Shown piece after piece: positions 36,701-48,700 of a DNA stretch of 64,000 bases. How positions within the stretch are numbered: position 1 is the first letter of the stretch; each line of letters begins with the position of its first letter. A program made the position numbers and the translations under genes. The stretch is from positions 124,318,331 to 124,382,330 of the forward strand of contig OX123183.2 of NCBI GenBank assembly GCA_944739405.2, written 5' to 3'. The stretch is from Euclidia mi (Eukaryota > Arthropoda > Insecta > Lepidoptera > Erebidae). The notes below the pieces were generated by a model. It was not told the DNA's origin, did no database searches, and was given only the letters and a program-made list of their open reading frames with translations.

Positions 36701-39700
36701 GTGGCGGTGGCAATGGCCGCTAGCCTGACTCTTCCTTGGGGCCGTGGGCAATCAGAGATGGCAATCTGACTGCCCGACCACGAACGACCCCAACAAGACA
36801 GGGGTCTCGGATAGTCGAGGGACCACTGTACTCGCACAGTACGAGGTAGCGAAGGGAGGGCACTACCAACCTAGCCCTTTCAGAGACTGAGCTCTACTAC
36901 GGGACAAGCGTAACGGGACCCAGGAGCGGTACACCCGCGTTCCCTGTGTCTCATTCTTTTGAGCGCTGAGGCGGCTATTGTGGTGGTTTTAGTCGGTGAA
37001 CCCGGATTCTGTCCCGGGGAGTCCGACATACCCTCTCTGCCCGCCCCGCGGAGAGGCACTCGCAAAAGAGTTTCCCGACGTAAAAAAAGGGGTGCCGAAT
37101 AGTTCAACGAGTCGGTCAGAGCCTAGACATGGCCTAGAATCTGGCAAGCCTATTTTGACTAGTTGGTTCAGGGCTCTTAAATTTGGCTTGCTTTGGCCGA
37201 TCAGCGAAGGGAAGGCCACAGGAGTTATTCGCTTGGTGTAATTTTGAAAGTCATAATCACGGGCAAGCCTGTCCCCGGTCTCTGTTGCCACGAGAGTCAC
37301 CATGACAAAACATCACTGTTGCCCACGTTGCATATATAGTAAAGGCCTTGGAGCCTGTTAAGAGAATATCTATCTAATAAGTTCGCCCATCAAGTACCAC
37401 CTGCCCATACTAGTATGAGAGTGGTTAGGGTAGGTGCCGCCTTTCGTCCTTAGTGACCATTTAGACCGGGTGAATTTCTAAGTGAATTGTAAGAAAATAT
37501 CCGTGAAGAAGAGAAACATAAGAATAAATTAATTCTCTGTGACAACCCACACTTGACGGTGTGATCCTAAACTAGGCACAACCTAGTGGCATGGTAGTCA
37601 GACAATTGATTAATATAAATAAATATTGCTTTTATACACATACGAGTATTATGTTATGGTACTTTGCTCATCGCACAATGAGTTCTCCTGGGTGGTAATC
37701 GAACCCATGACTTTCGTCTTAGCACTCAGGTTTAGGTACCACAAGACCAATAGGCCGTTCTACAAGGAAGACTAACCACTAACTCAGCAGGATGTGATAC
37801 AATTGTGTGAGCTAACATAAGCGTAGCGCGTTTATAATCGGGTACCGAGTCCAAAATCTGATAATCCAGTGTTACGCAGACTGCCGCTGGACCACTTCAA
37901 TAGATAATTAAAGGAATAGAGTAGGTATGTATATTAAAAGGCAAGCTCCAATTTCACATTTCGATTTTATTTATTCGGTGTATTGAGATGATGAAATCTG
38001 ATACAAAATATTATTTTAAGTAGAGTTGAAACAATCAACATCTGTTAGGCCATTTGATTGTTGCAATTACAACGTGAACTTCACAGTAATAATTATGTAT
38101 TTGGTTTAGTTTTCATTATTTTAGTAAACTACATACATACATAGTCTCACGCCTATAACCCCGAAGAGGTAGGGAGAGGTGTATTTCTACACCCACTTTT
38201 CGCCAGATATACTTTAGTCCCACGTAATAAGGGGCGAGCCTATTGCCGTACCGGGCACATTTCCAGACTCCGTGCTGCTACTGAGAATTTCGTAACAGAA
38301 AAACCCAATAACACTGCCCGACCCAGGAATTGAACCCGGGACCTCCCGATCCCACGCGTACACTTATGCCGCGAGACCAACGAGGCAGTCGTATAGGGTT
38401 TAATGTCGAGTTTTCCGTCTCTACGCAACGATGGTATTTGCATCGTGTTATCCCTTAGTCGCCTCTTACGACACCCACGGGAAGAGAACTAATTAATAGT
38501 ATATTCTGGTTTAATGTCCAAGAAGTGACGATGGTCTCGATTTGGCTCATAGCAAATTCCTTATTTTCGTTAACTTTCAATTATTATGTACTGTCCATGT
38601 GGTTGTGCTAACGAGCGGTTTATTATTCTGCTTACTCCTCGGCTACTGTGAACAAAATTAAAACATAAATTATTTAGTAAATATTTACTCAAATATAAGT
38701 CCTACCAAAATAACTAAACCCGCTGACATTTAACTTAAGATTAATATTGTTCTCATACGTGCGCTATATCTTGTGTTTGAGTACCCACCTATATACTTAG
38801 GTACATTATTTTGCTTAGGATTTATGCATATTATAAGACAAGTTCAGAATAAGAGTAAATACTGTAGGATCTTATGTAATGATAATTGAAATGCGTACCA
38901 ACCTGAAAAGTTAGAAAGTCAGCCGAATTCAAATTCTCCAGCTTTTCGTCTATCTCTTCTTACATAGACAGGATGACTATTATGCCGAACGCTAACAATT
39001 CGAGGTTTGTTATGCATCTTTCTCTACTCTATATATTATTCCAAATCTGAAAAATAGGTGTTGTTTATTGTAACGATCATATAAAATTCGTATTGGGCTC
39101 GACAAATAGCAGAAGAAGCTGCAATTGCAGTAATGTTGTGGTGCATCATCATTTGAATTCACCTTCGTTACTCTAGTGAAATAAAAACCACTTCTACATG
39201 ACCAAGTGTGATCATTAATTGTTTTTTGCATAAATCACTTATTACAGTAAACATTATTTCAGTACTTACCGTATAATTTGAATAAAATTATTTCATGATT
39301 TAAATATTTGTTGACATTCAATGACATTCAGATAATGACATTTGTCTTTTTAAAATAGTGCTTGCGCATGGCGCGATGTCGCTACAGCCTCTTTAGTATA
39401 AGAATAGTACGTACTATTTTCAAAAGCCGGTGTCAAGCACTAAACGTTTGACGTAAGCCCAACGTAAGGGTTGCGTTTACGGTTCGAACTCTCAATACAA
39501 TTAGCACGATACCATGTTTGACATCAGCCAAACTAAAACCAAACGTTCACCAAATACGTTACGTTGTCAACGTTTGAACGTTTGAAAATAGCACGATTAG
39601 CCCCCAGGTTGAGCTACTACTTACGCCAACAGAGCAATTTGTAAACTTGAATGAATACTTTTTATTATTTGCCAACTAAAAACCACGAGGCGGTAACAGA

Positions 39701-42700
39701 CATTCCTTGTCTTTTGTAGTCTGTTTTTAATTTGTTACTTTATAAGCTATAGAGCTTAGAATAAATATAGCTTCAAACAGCGCACTTCAAATACAAATGC
39801 TTATAAAAAGCGTATCAGGATTTTTCATAAATATACACAAATGAAATCTGAAATATTTTATGAGTACCTTTAAAAATAATCCCGCCAATCCTGGCAACTA
39901 ACTCCTGTCTGTACCCCAGGCCAGATTCCCGTACGAGTGGCAGCCACAAGTAGTGTCATGTTCGGTGGCTCGGCTGGGCGGGCTGTTCCTGGCCGCCGTG
40001 CCGGGCGAGTTCACCACCATGTCCGGGAGGCGACTCAGGAACCTCATCGCCAGGACCACCCCTGAGGCTAAGAGAGTCGTCATCGCTGGACTGTCCAACA
40101 TCTACTCTGATTATATCGCCACTTATGAAGAGTATCAGGTACTATATACTTGGACTTTTTTGTTTCTGTGTAAAATGGATATAGACTTTATTGAAGTAAC
40201 AAAGAACATACCTATTATATACAACAGAATAAAACTACTTATGCAACTAAACTATCCTAAACTAAACCAATAAAACTAAATAAATTGTCGTAATTTATGG
40301 ATTAAATGGACTATTCTTTGTGACAAAATTAAAAAAGAGCATCTACTATTTTAGTAGTCCTCAAAGCATTAGGACATGGTTACTTCATATTCGAGACTGA
40401 CCATAAAAGCATCTCCGTATTGACTCCACGAACTTCTAAAAACTATTTTCCAATGTAAGTTCGAATCGCTATTTATTGGGCATCGCTTTTCTTATTTTTT
40501 AGGAACGCTGTACGCAATTCCAAACCGTATTTCGTTTAAAGATCGAGCATAGGTTCTGACGTTTAACCAAATAGAATAATTATTTCGCTGTTTGTAGTAC
40601 ACCTTGTGTTACAACAATAGTACAACTCCATGCGCAGGCACAACGCTATGAGGCGGCGTCGACGATCTTCGGTCCTCACACGCTCGAGATCTACCTCAAT
40701 AAATACCAAGAGCTCACTCAAGCCTTAGTTTCGGTAAGTGTTCTTAGTATTCTAATCCTTCAAGTTTTCATCATCAGGATTATCAATGAGCCCATAATTC
40801 TCCCACGTATTTGATGAAGAAACAATAAAATTCCACATTGAGAGTCCGTCCGTTTTACTACGTCGATGCTTGGCGTGTCAGATCTATACCTGACTACTGC
40901 TTGGTTTAGCCGTCACCTTAAGATCAATTTAAATGGACGGCCTCGCTGAGAAACATTTAACTGGTGATTTTCGTGCTTTTGGCAGGATACTAAAAAGGTA
41001 AATTTGAAACCTGGACATCCGGTCTTGTCCTCCTAGCGTTATCCCAGTTTCAACCTGAGGACCGCTTACTAGTCTAACCGGATTTGGCTGAATATTCGCT
41101 TTTTCACAGATCGACTGCCTGGCTGACCTCCGCAACCGGAAGGGATAGCGATATTACGTTGTTTAGACTTGTGTCAGTTTATTTAGAGGTACTGAAGCCT
41201 TATAACCAGTGGCGTAGGAAGGGGGGCGGCGGGGGTAGTCCGTCCCGGGTGCCACCCTTTTTGGGGTGCCACCCATCCAAAAAAAGGGGTGACACCCAAA
41301 ACTCAACTTTAAGAACAATGTACAAAAATATTAAACAACATAGGCAGTAGCTCAGCACTACGAGTTAGCCCGGAATTGTTAGGTATCGACAAAAAAAAAG
41401 AAAGGTCATAAGGTCATCCGCCAACTTCCGCCCCGGGTGCTACCTAAGCTAGCTACGCCACTGCTTATAACGACTGTCAAAGATCTTCATGACAACCGGG
41501 ACCGACGGCTTAATTTGCTCTCCGAGGCATGGGACAATGCAACAAGTCAATACCTGAACATCCGGTCTGTGTAGGCAAAATTAACAAGTTCCATGAAATT
41601 GCCAATCTGTTTAGGTCATATTTTGCTGTACATCCTCGGCGGAGTAAGGTGATAACGGCAGTCGGTGCTGAGATTTATAAACCGTCGTAGCACATCCTTG
41701 GAAAGGGTGAAAGTGTTTTAATATCTTGGGCACTGGCTGACCGAAGATCTGAGGGATTATTATTTATGTTGACAAAGAACGGGAACGAAGGGCACTTTCG
41801 AAAAGAGCTAATGAGTATATGTATAGGTACTTAGATAATAAATAAATAATAAATTTGTTGGCACAATCAGTATTACAATGTTGTCTTTACAATAAATGCA
41901 TTTATCAGCTTACAGAGTTATAAAATAGCTCGTAGGTTCGCACGTTGTCACGCCTGCGGACGGCGGGTTTGTTGTACCACCCGCCGTCCGCGAAGCCCGT
42001 GTTCCGCGTGCGCCTCTTGTAGCGTTAGTAGACTACGTCGTTCTTTGCCGCTCGTAGTATGAAAGAGGCTGTATGAGGGCAAGTATGATGGATGCAGATG
42101 GATGCATGTGAGGGACGGGGCCTGCCTCGGCGGGCCAGCTCAGACGGGGTCACGGCAGTAGGTAATGCTAACGTAGTTCCTGTGACCCCGCCATTCAATG
42201 GTATCGGATAGGACGTTGACGATATACGGATCGTTGTTCTTTACAAGTTAAGTTTTCGCTTTTCAAAGCCTTTTGCACCTCATTATACACGTGCAGCCTA
42301 TGGGCTTCATACACAAAAGCTGCTTATACTTAGTGCCTTTCGTGTCCAGTACAACAACACGTTCAGGGCGGCACTGGGGCTCCTCGTTACTGCAGCGCTT
42401 CGGGTATGTTTGCGGAGGCGCGCGCGCGCACCGACTGTTAATGTCGCACCACCACGTGCTAGCGGTGCGCGGCCTTAGTGCGCAGGGTGAGGGCCAGCTC
42501 TAATACAGACCTGACGATGTTCGCCATATGCATAGTTGCTAAATATCAATGTGGACTGCCTAATTGATATTTGGCAACTGTGTGGGTTAGCAGTATGCTG
42601 CGTGCTTCTTAAAGTGTTTTTATTTTATTGTAACCGCTTTAATGTTTGTGTTTTTTTCTGCGCTTTCGTGCGCTTCGTTATGTAGTCAATTTCAAAATCA

Positions 42701-45700
42701 TTTATTCATCTAGGTCACAAGGTGACGCTTATGAACGTATTTTTTTTAAAATGGATTACTTAATGCTTCTATACTTACAATTACTGCCTCGTTCGCAAAG
42801 CAATAGGTAGAACCACGAGAAAGAACGGGCAATAAAACTCGTGGCCACTCTTTTTAATCGCCAATACTATGGTAAGTACCTACATAAGTATTTTATTTTT
42901 GTAAGGAGCAGCAACTGTTTCACATTGTACTTAATTACTTGTACATTGTAAATAGCAACAGACATGTATTGTGCATAAGCTTGTAAATTTGTTCTTTGTG
43001 CTTTTAATGAAATGTTGCTTTTTTTATTTTTATTTATTCGTGTAAGGTAGGTGCGGCAAATAAGGCCTAGCTAAGCGGGAATTGAAAATACTGCTCGGAC
43101 TGCCGCAACCAGGTCTTCATCAGACGACACATAGGTACCTACACAGCTCACTGGGGAGTCATAGTCTCTAATTGCCATAAATGAATTAGAAAACAGTTTA
43201 AATTACATTTTAAAGGCATTCAATAAACATATTCTCTTGATAATGCCATAGAAGAGGGGCAATAAGGCATATGGTCGAATTTTATAGGCCTTATTAACCA
43301 CCGACCACTTTGTAAAGATTTTTTTTTAAATATCAATGTTCGGTCTAATTGATAATATTCGTACAACGCAGGCCTCTAAAGCATGAACTAATAGAAAATT
43401 AAGCTGCAAAAGAATGTACAAGAATGTTATATTTTAAAAATTACTTACGTTTGGTACGGGCGTTATATTATAATTCGAGCTGAGCGTCCATCAACCACCA
43501 CGAATGACGCAGCATCGGTGGCAGCACGAGGGTAAGCGAGACGTGACAAGTTTGGGTCGCCATCTGGGATGGTTAGCTACCTATGACTGTGACTTCGGTC
43601 GGTTGGAATTATTTTTAGTTGCTTTTCTCATACTTAGGCCTTATTACCCGACAGGCCTTAATGGCCACACCTACCTTATGTGTTTTTCGTAATTGTAAAA
43701 AGGTAATACTCTGTTTCTCATATGGGTTGAATGATGAAATAAACGTATTTTATTTTATTTACTTTTGAGATGCTCCTTTCCCGACTAGGACTTCTATAGT
43801 GGTACCTCACGAATGCTCGAACACTTGGTATTTGGTAGCGGGTGTAATGCTATGAATACACACCCAAGCAAAAGCTGCTGGACCTTTTTAGCGGTCCTCG
43901 GACTACCTTAAAGATATCAGTGATCAGAGGGCCAATTCTCCCTAAATAAATGACAGTGGGCAAAAATGTATGGATGATATAATGGATGAATCATATACCA
44001 AATGAAAGGGTACAATCTACTGATCCAATATGTAGGAGGGCATCAAAATCTGACCGAGAGGTTTCGAGAAAACTAATAATTATTGTTGCCCACACATATT
44101 TGCTTTTGCCTACTGTCATTTGTTTAAAATGTAATTTCGATCTAATGTCAGTGTCATAATTGTCATAAAAGTATTTTCCTAAATGAACTGATATTTTAAT
44201 GATATCGCGACTAGATCGTAAATTGAAAAATGTGTCAGACTATGTTTCAACGACGACTTATAGACGTCGAATAGACGATAATGACAATAAATTAGCTCAT
44301 AGCGAGACTTGGCTTGCGGTTCGTAACAGATCGGCAAAGTTAAGCAACGCTTGCTCAGGTCGCCATTTGGATGGGTGACCGTGTGTGGCATTTACATCAG
44401 AGTGCTACCGTGCTTCGGAGGGCACGTAAAACTGTCGGTTCCGGTTCTTGTCTAAGGATCAGGATAGTTAGGCCACGTCGGAGTCCTTCGGGCGGTCAAA
44501 AAACTCCGACACCAGAGTTGGCCACACACTCACACGCAAAAAAAGGCAGAATACCAATTGTGAGTCAATTCCAAATATTATCTCAATTCGTTCAAAATAC
44601 AGTTTTGATGTCATATAAAATACGCGAATTGGCCTTCGGTGTAGTTACCTATTTCTGAACTCAGGGCCTCGATGATGACAAGAGCTTGAAAAAAATTCGT
44701 GTCCGTATACGCAGCAGGACCCTACGTTTAATTCGATTGAAAGTTATCTTTTTACGTGCGTGGTATTTAGTACTTTTCGAATTGTATAAGTAAAAAAATA
44801 GTACCTTCATTGCTACAGCGAAATCTTGAATTATTACCCAGCAGGACCCTTCGCTGTTTGAAGGTTTTCAGACCAATAGTATATGTCACCGTTTAGCGAT
44901 GTATTAGTACCTTTAAAATACCTTGGTTTCATTTTAATATAATTATTAGTTTATGAGGAAAGCGCCTGCAAAACTTTTATCATGCCAGCAGGACCCTTTT
45001 TTGTTTTAACGCTTTCGGCCCCGACAGTCATATTTCTTAATAGCATTTTAATAGTACTTTTCAAATAACCTTTAGTTTGTTTAGGTTCTGGGACTCTGAG
45101 TTTACGGGATGCTATTTAATGAGACCCTCGATGTAGTTACTTTGATTAAGATTATGGCGTATGTCCATACCAAGTATATTGAGACTGTCTTGTAACGGTA
45201 GTGGAGTGTCCAGAAGAGAGGGTTCGGATAGGAATGGAGACACTTTTGCTGAGAATGCACTCATCTGTGTTTTCTTAGCGTTAAGCTCGACCAGGTACTC
45301 AGCACCCTACTGCGAGACTCTGGTCAAGTTCAGCGACAAGTCTTCGCCTATTTGCCTCAATGTCGACTTGTTTAGCCGCAGATTAACCGAGATATCACCC
45401 ATGCACAGTACTGTCATCTGCATAGCAATGTGTGCACCCAGTATTGAGCATATCATTGATATGCAGAAGAAACAGTGAAGACGGACCCCTGGGTCACACC
45501 AGCATTTACCTGGAGAAACTTTCACACAGACACACAGGACGTCACAGAGGACTCAAATACGCCGTTCATGCTGGAAGCTGGCAAACCAGTTGCATAATCG
45601 TGGTGGCAAGCTGTTGGCTGGAAGCTTGGAAAGCAGCGCACGGTGCTAGACTCTATCGAAGGCTTTGGAAATATCGAGAATAGCCATAGGGAGCTATGCC

Positions 45701-48700
45701 TGTCCATAGCCTCACCCCAAAGGTGGGTGACAAACGCTAGAAGATCACCCCTTGATCGTTTCGGTCTGAACCCATAATGGCGATCAGAGAGATGATGATA
45801 AGTTACCTGGATCTGAACGATTCCCTTTTTTGGGAATTGGTTATAAGTTCGCCTCTTTCCAAGACTGCGGCGCTACCACTGGTTGCACTACTACTGGCTG
45901 GGTGGAAAGGGGTGTTATGATTGGCGACAAAAGATTATCGAATCTCCGATTCGCTGACGATATTGTCCTCTTTTCGTCAACAGCTTCCGAGATGACTCAA
46001 ATGCTTGAAGACCTTTGCATGGCTAGCCTAGAAGTTGGACGCCAAATGAACGTAGATAAACACTTGCGACAATTACTATTGCGAGGGAGGGGAACTGTTA
46101 TTTCAGATGGTTTGTAACAGTTACAGGATACTTACCTACTGGTATAACATTTTATTGAATGGTTATTTTGTCTCTGAATACCGTATAATATGTATATCAA
46201 TACCAATAATATATTCATACATGAGTGCATGTCTATTGACTCGATATTATTAGATACAATACATCTGTCTCGGTTACACATATGACATACTAGAGGACGC
46301 CAGCAGCTACGCCTGCATTTTTTTAAATTTACTCGTTTTGGCCGATCCCGTGGGAATTTCGGGAAATACCTTCTTAGTGCACCTCTACGATCCCCATGGA
46401 ACATACATGCCAAAATTCAGCTTCCTGTGCGCAATAGTTTCGGCTGTAGCGTGTTTGTCAGTCAGTCAGTAACGCAAGGATTTTATATATTAAGATTACA
46501 CACGTAAAAAGAAATATCCATCGGTTTATTTTATTGCTTATGTTTCATGCATCTCTCACATTCAGTGTTGTGTCTTGAGTAACATAAAGATACAAATAAA
46601 TGAATCAATGACGTTTTTAGTATGCCACACCAGCTACACCTGCCACACGAGCTAGAGCTGCCAAAGCGGCTACAGTCGCCACAGCGGCTACACCTGCCAC
46701 GCCAGCTACACCTGCCACGCCAGCTACACCTGCCACGCCAGCTACACCTGCCACGCCAGCTACCCCTGCCACACCAGCTACACCTGCCACGCCAGCTACC
46801 CCTGCGACGCCAGCTACCCCTGCCACGCCAGCTACCCCTGCCACGCCAGCTACACCTGCCACGCCAGCTACCCCTGCGACGCCAGCTACCCCTGCCACGC
46901 CAGCTACCCCTGCCACGCCAGCTACCCCTGCCACGCCAGCTACACCTGCCACGCCATCTACACCTGCCACTCGAGGTAGAGCTGGCAAAGCTATAGCTGT
47001 GACAGCGGCTACAGCGGCTACAGCTGCGACAGCTGCGACAGCGGCTACAGCGGCTACAGCTGCAACAGCGGCTACAGCTGCGACAGCGGCTACAGCTGCA
47101 ACAGCGGCTACAGCCGCTACAGCTGCGACAGCGGCTACAGCTGCGACAGCCGCTACAGCTGCCAAATAAGCTACAGCTGCCATTTAAGCTACAGCTGCCA
47201 CACCAGTTTTATTCAAATCCGTCCAGTAACTTCGGAGATTAGCGTGTACAAACAGATAAACTTCTTTTTTTTAATTCTTTCGCCATTATGTACTGATTAA
47301 CATTTTTTTTATCGTTTTATTATATGTATTATTGTATGTACCTATAGATCACAACCTCATTATACAAATGTACAAGGTATTGTGTTAGTCTGTTATCCAA
47401 TACTGCATTACCTCTTGTGGAGGTACTGGAAAATCATTGATGCTTTCTACAACGCGTAACATACATATTATATGCACATCGCTAAAGTTCAGAATCGGCT
47501 ACTGGAACCGTTTCTGACATTTTTAACATAGGTTTTAGTATGTCCGAAAATGATTAAAATTTATAGTCACGCATTTCTTTTAAAGAACCTTGACGAAAAG
47601 GCATTTTTAAAATGCATTTCATTCAAATGCATACAAATCACGAAGACACACATTAAAACAAAGCAACTGTTTCGTGTGTTCGTTGTTTTTAGAAAATGTA
47701 TGAGTGAAAATACTCATAAATTTTCTAAAAAAAAGGAAATTTTACGCAAAGGTTTTTTTGCATTTCATTATGATTGTAACAAGGTATTTTGATTAGGGTG
47801 TCTGAATTAGTGCGTTATTTCTGTTACACGTTGAATAGAGCGAGCGCAAAAAGCTCTTAAAGAGCTCTTCTTAAAGTGGCCACCCGCCGACCTTACCGAT
47901 TCTCTACAAGCCTTCTGTATGAATCTTGTAAAGTGCTAACGGTTTCGTCAACTTTTCATATTGTACACTGTACTAAATCAGAACACAGCGTACAACGCCA
48001 ACCATACCTAGACTACATAAAAAGTGGCCACGAGTTTTATTGCCCGTTCTTTCTCGTGGTTCTACCTATTGCTTTGCGAACGAGGCAGTAAATGTAGATG
48101 TAGATTTATTCAGTAATTAACTTTAAACATTTTGACGTTCATAAGCGTCACATTGTGACCTAGATGAATAAACGATTTTGACTATGATACTAACACCAAG
48201 AGACGGAAAGACATCGTCTGTAGTTCTAGCTCTGGATTAAAGTTTGTTTTTACTCATAGGTTATTTACATTTTTTGAGTCCCATCTTTATAACAAACAAA
48301 GACTCATCCATATTCCTTAAATGACCTAAGTTATGTTAGATCTAAAATATGCGTCTCAGTGTTTACAAACATTGAAATAACTGAAGAACTGTGGTCATAT
48401 TAATTTAAAATTAATTCTCAGTATTATTTTCTTCTGAAATGTTACGTTTAATAGTTACGTTTATAAATAATAAATATTGTGATGACTTTATAACACAGAT
48501 CAAAATCATATATTGTAAGTGCCTTTAACGCCTGTGGCACAGGTTTACCCTAGTACAGGCACCTCATTATTTTACCTAAATTACTTTTTAAAAACTGTAT
48601 GTATATTTATGTGATGAATGAAAAATAATAAATTATTATTATTCCCTTATTTATTTCAGATTTAGTTTCCATTTTCCATGTTGTTTTAAATATATAGAAA

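Larger units (their letters stand above)
35552..39608. mobile_element. 4-kb transposon with long inverted ends
   Basis: The left end CCAGGGGGGCAATCGTGCTA and the reversed right end CCTGGGGGCTAATCGTGCTA agree at 17 of 20 positions, and weaker inverted similarity (AACGTTTG-type and CGTGCTAATT blocks) continues for roughly 150 bp. No transposase is recognised inside. The interior holds a repeat with coding-like pieces (36420-37450), a tRNA-like SINE (37675-37770) and a family 1 SINE. It fills most of intron 8. Superfamily and target duplication unresolved. Confidence 0.65.

Noticed and set aside
36387..37303. Several overlapping frames of 60-108 codons
   Set aside because: They lie on both strands of a GC-rich repeat, where chance open frames are expected. 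No recognisable domain.
41084..41350. 88-codon frame
   Set aside because: It starts in a LINE end and runs into the hAT-like MITE.
44316..44390. 5S rRNA gene
   Set aside because: Only the internal promoter region matches. The 5' start and 3' third are missing and a SINE body follows.
46617..47183. 188-codon Ala-Val frame and 124-codon Pro-Gln-Leu frame
   Set aside because: Both are translations of the 9/18-bp minisatellite, on opposite strands over the same DNA. No flanking coding sequence.
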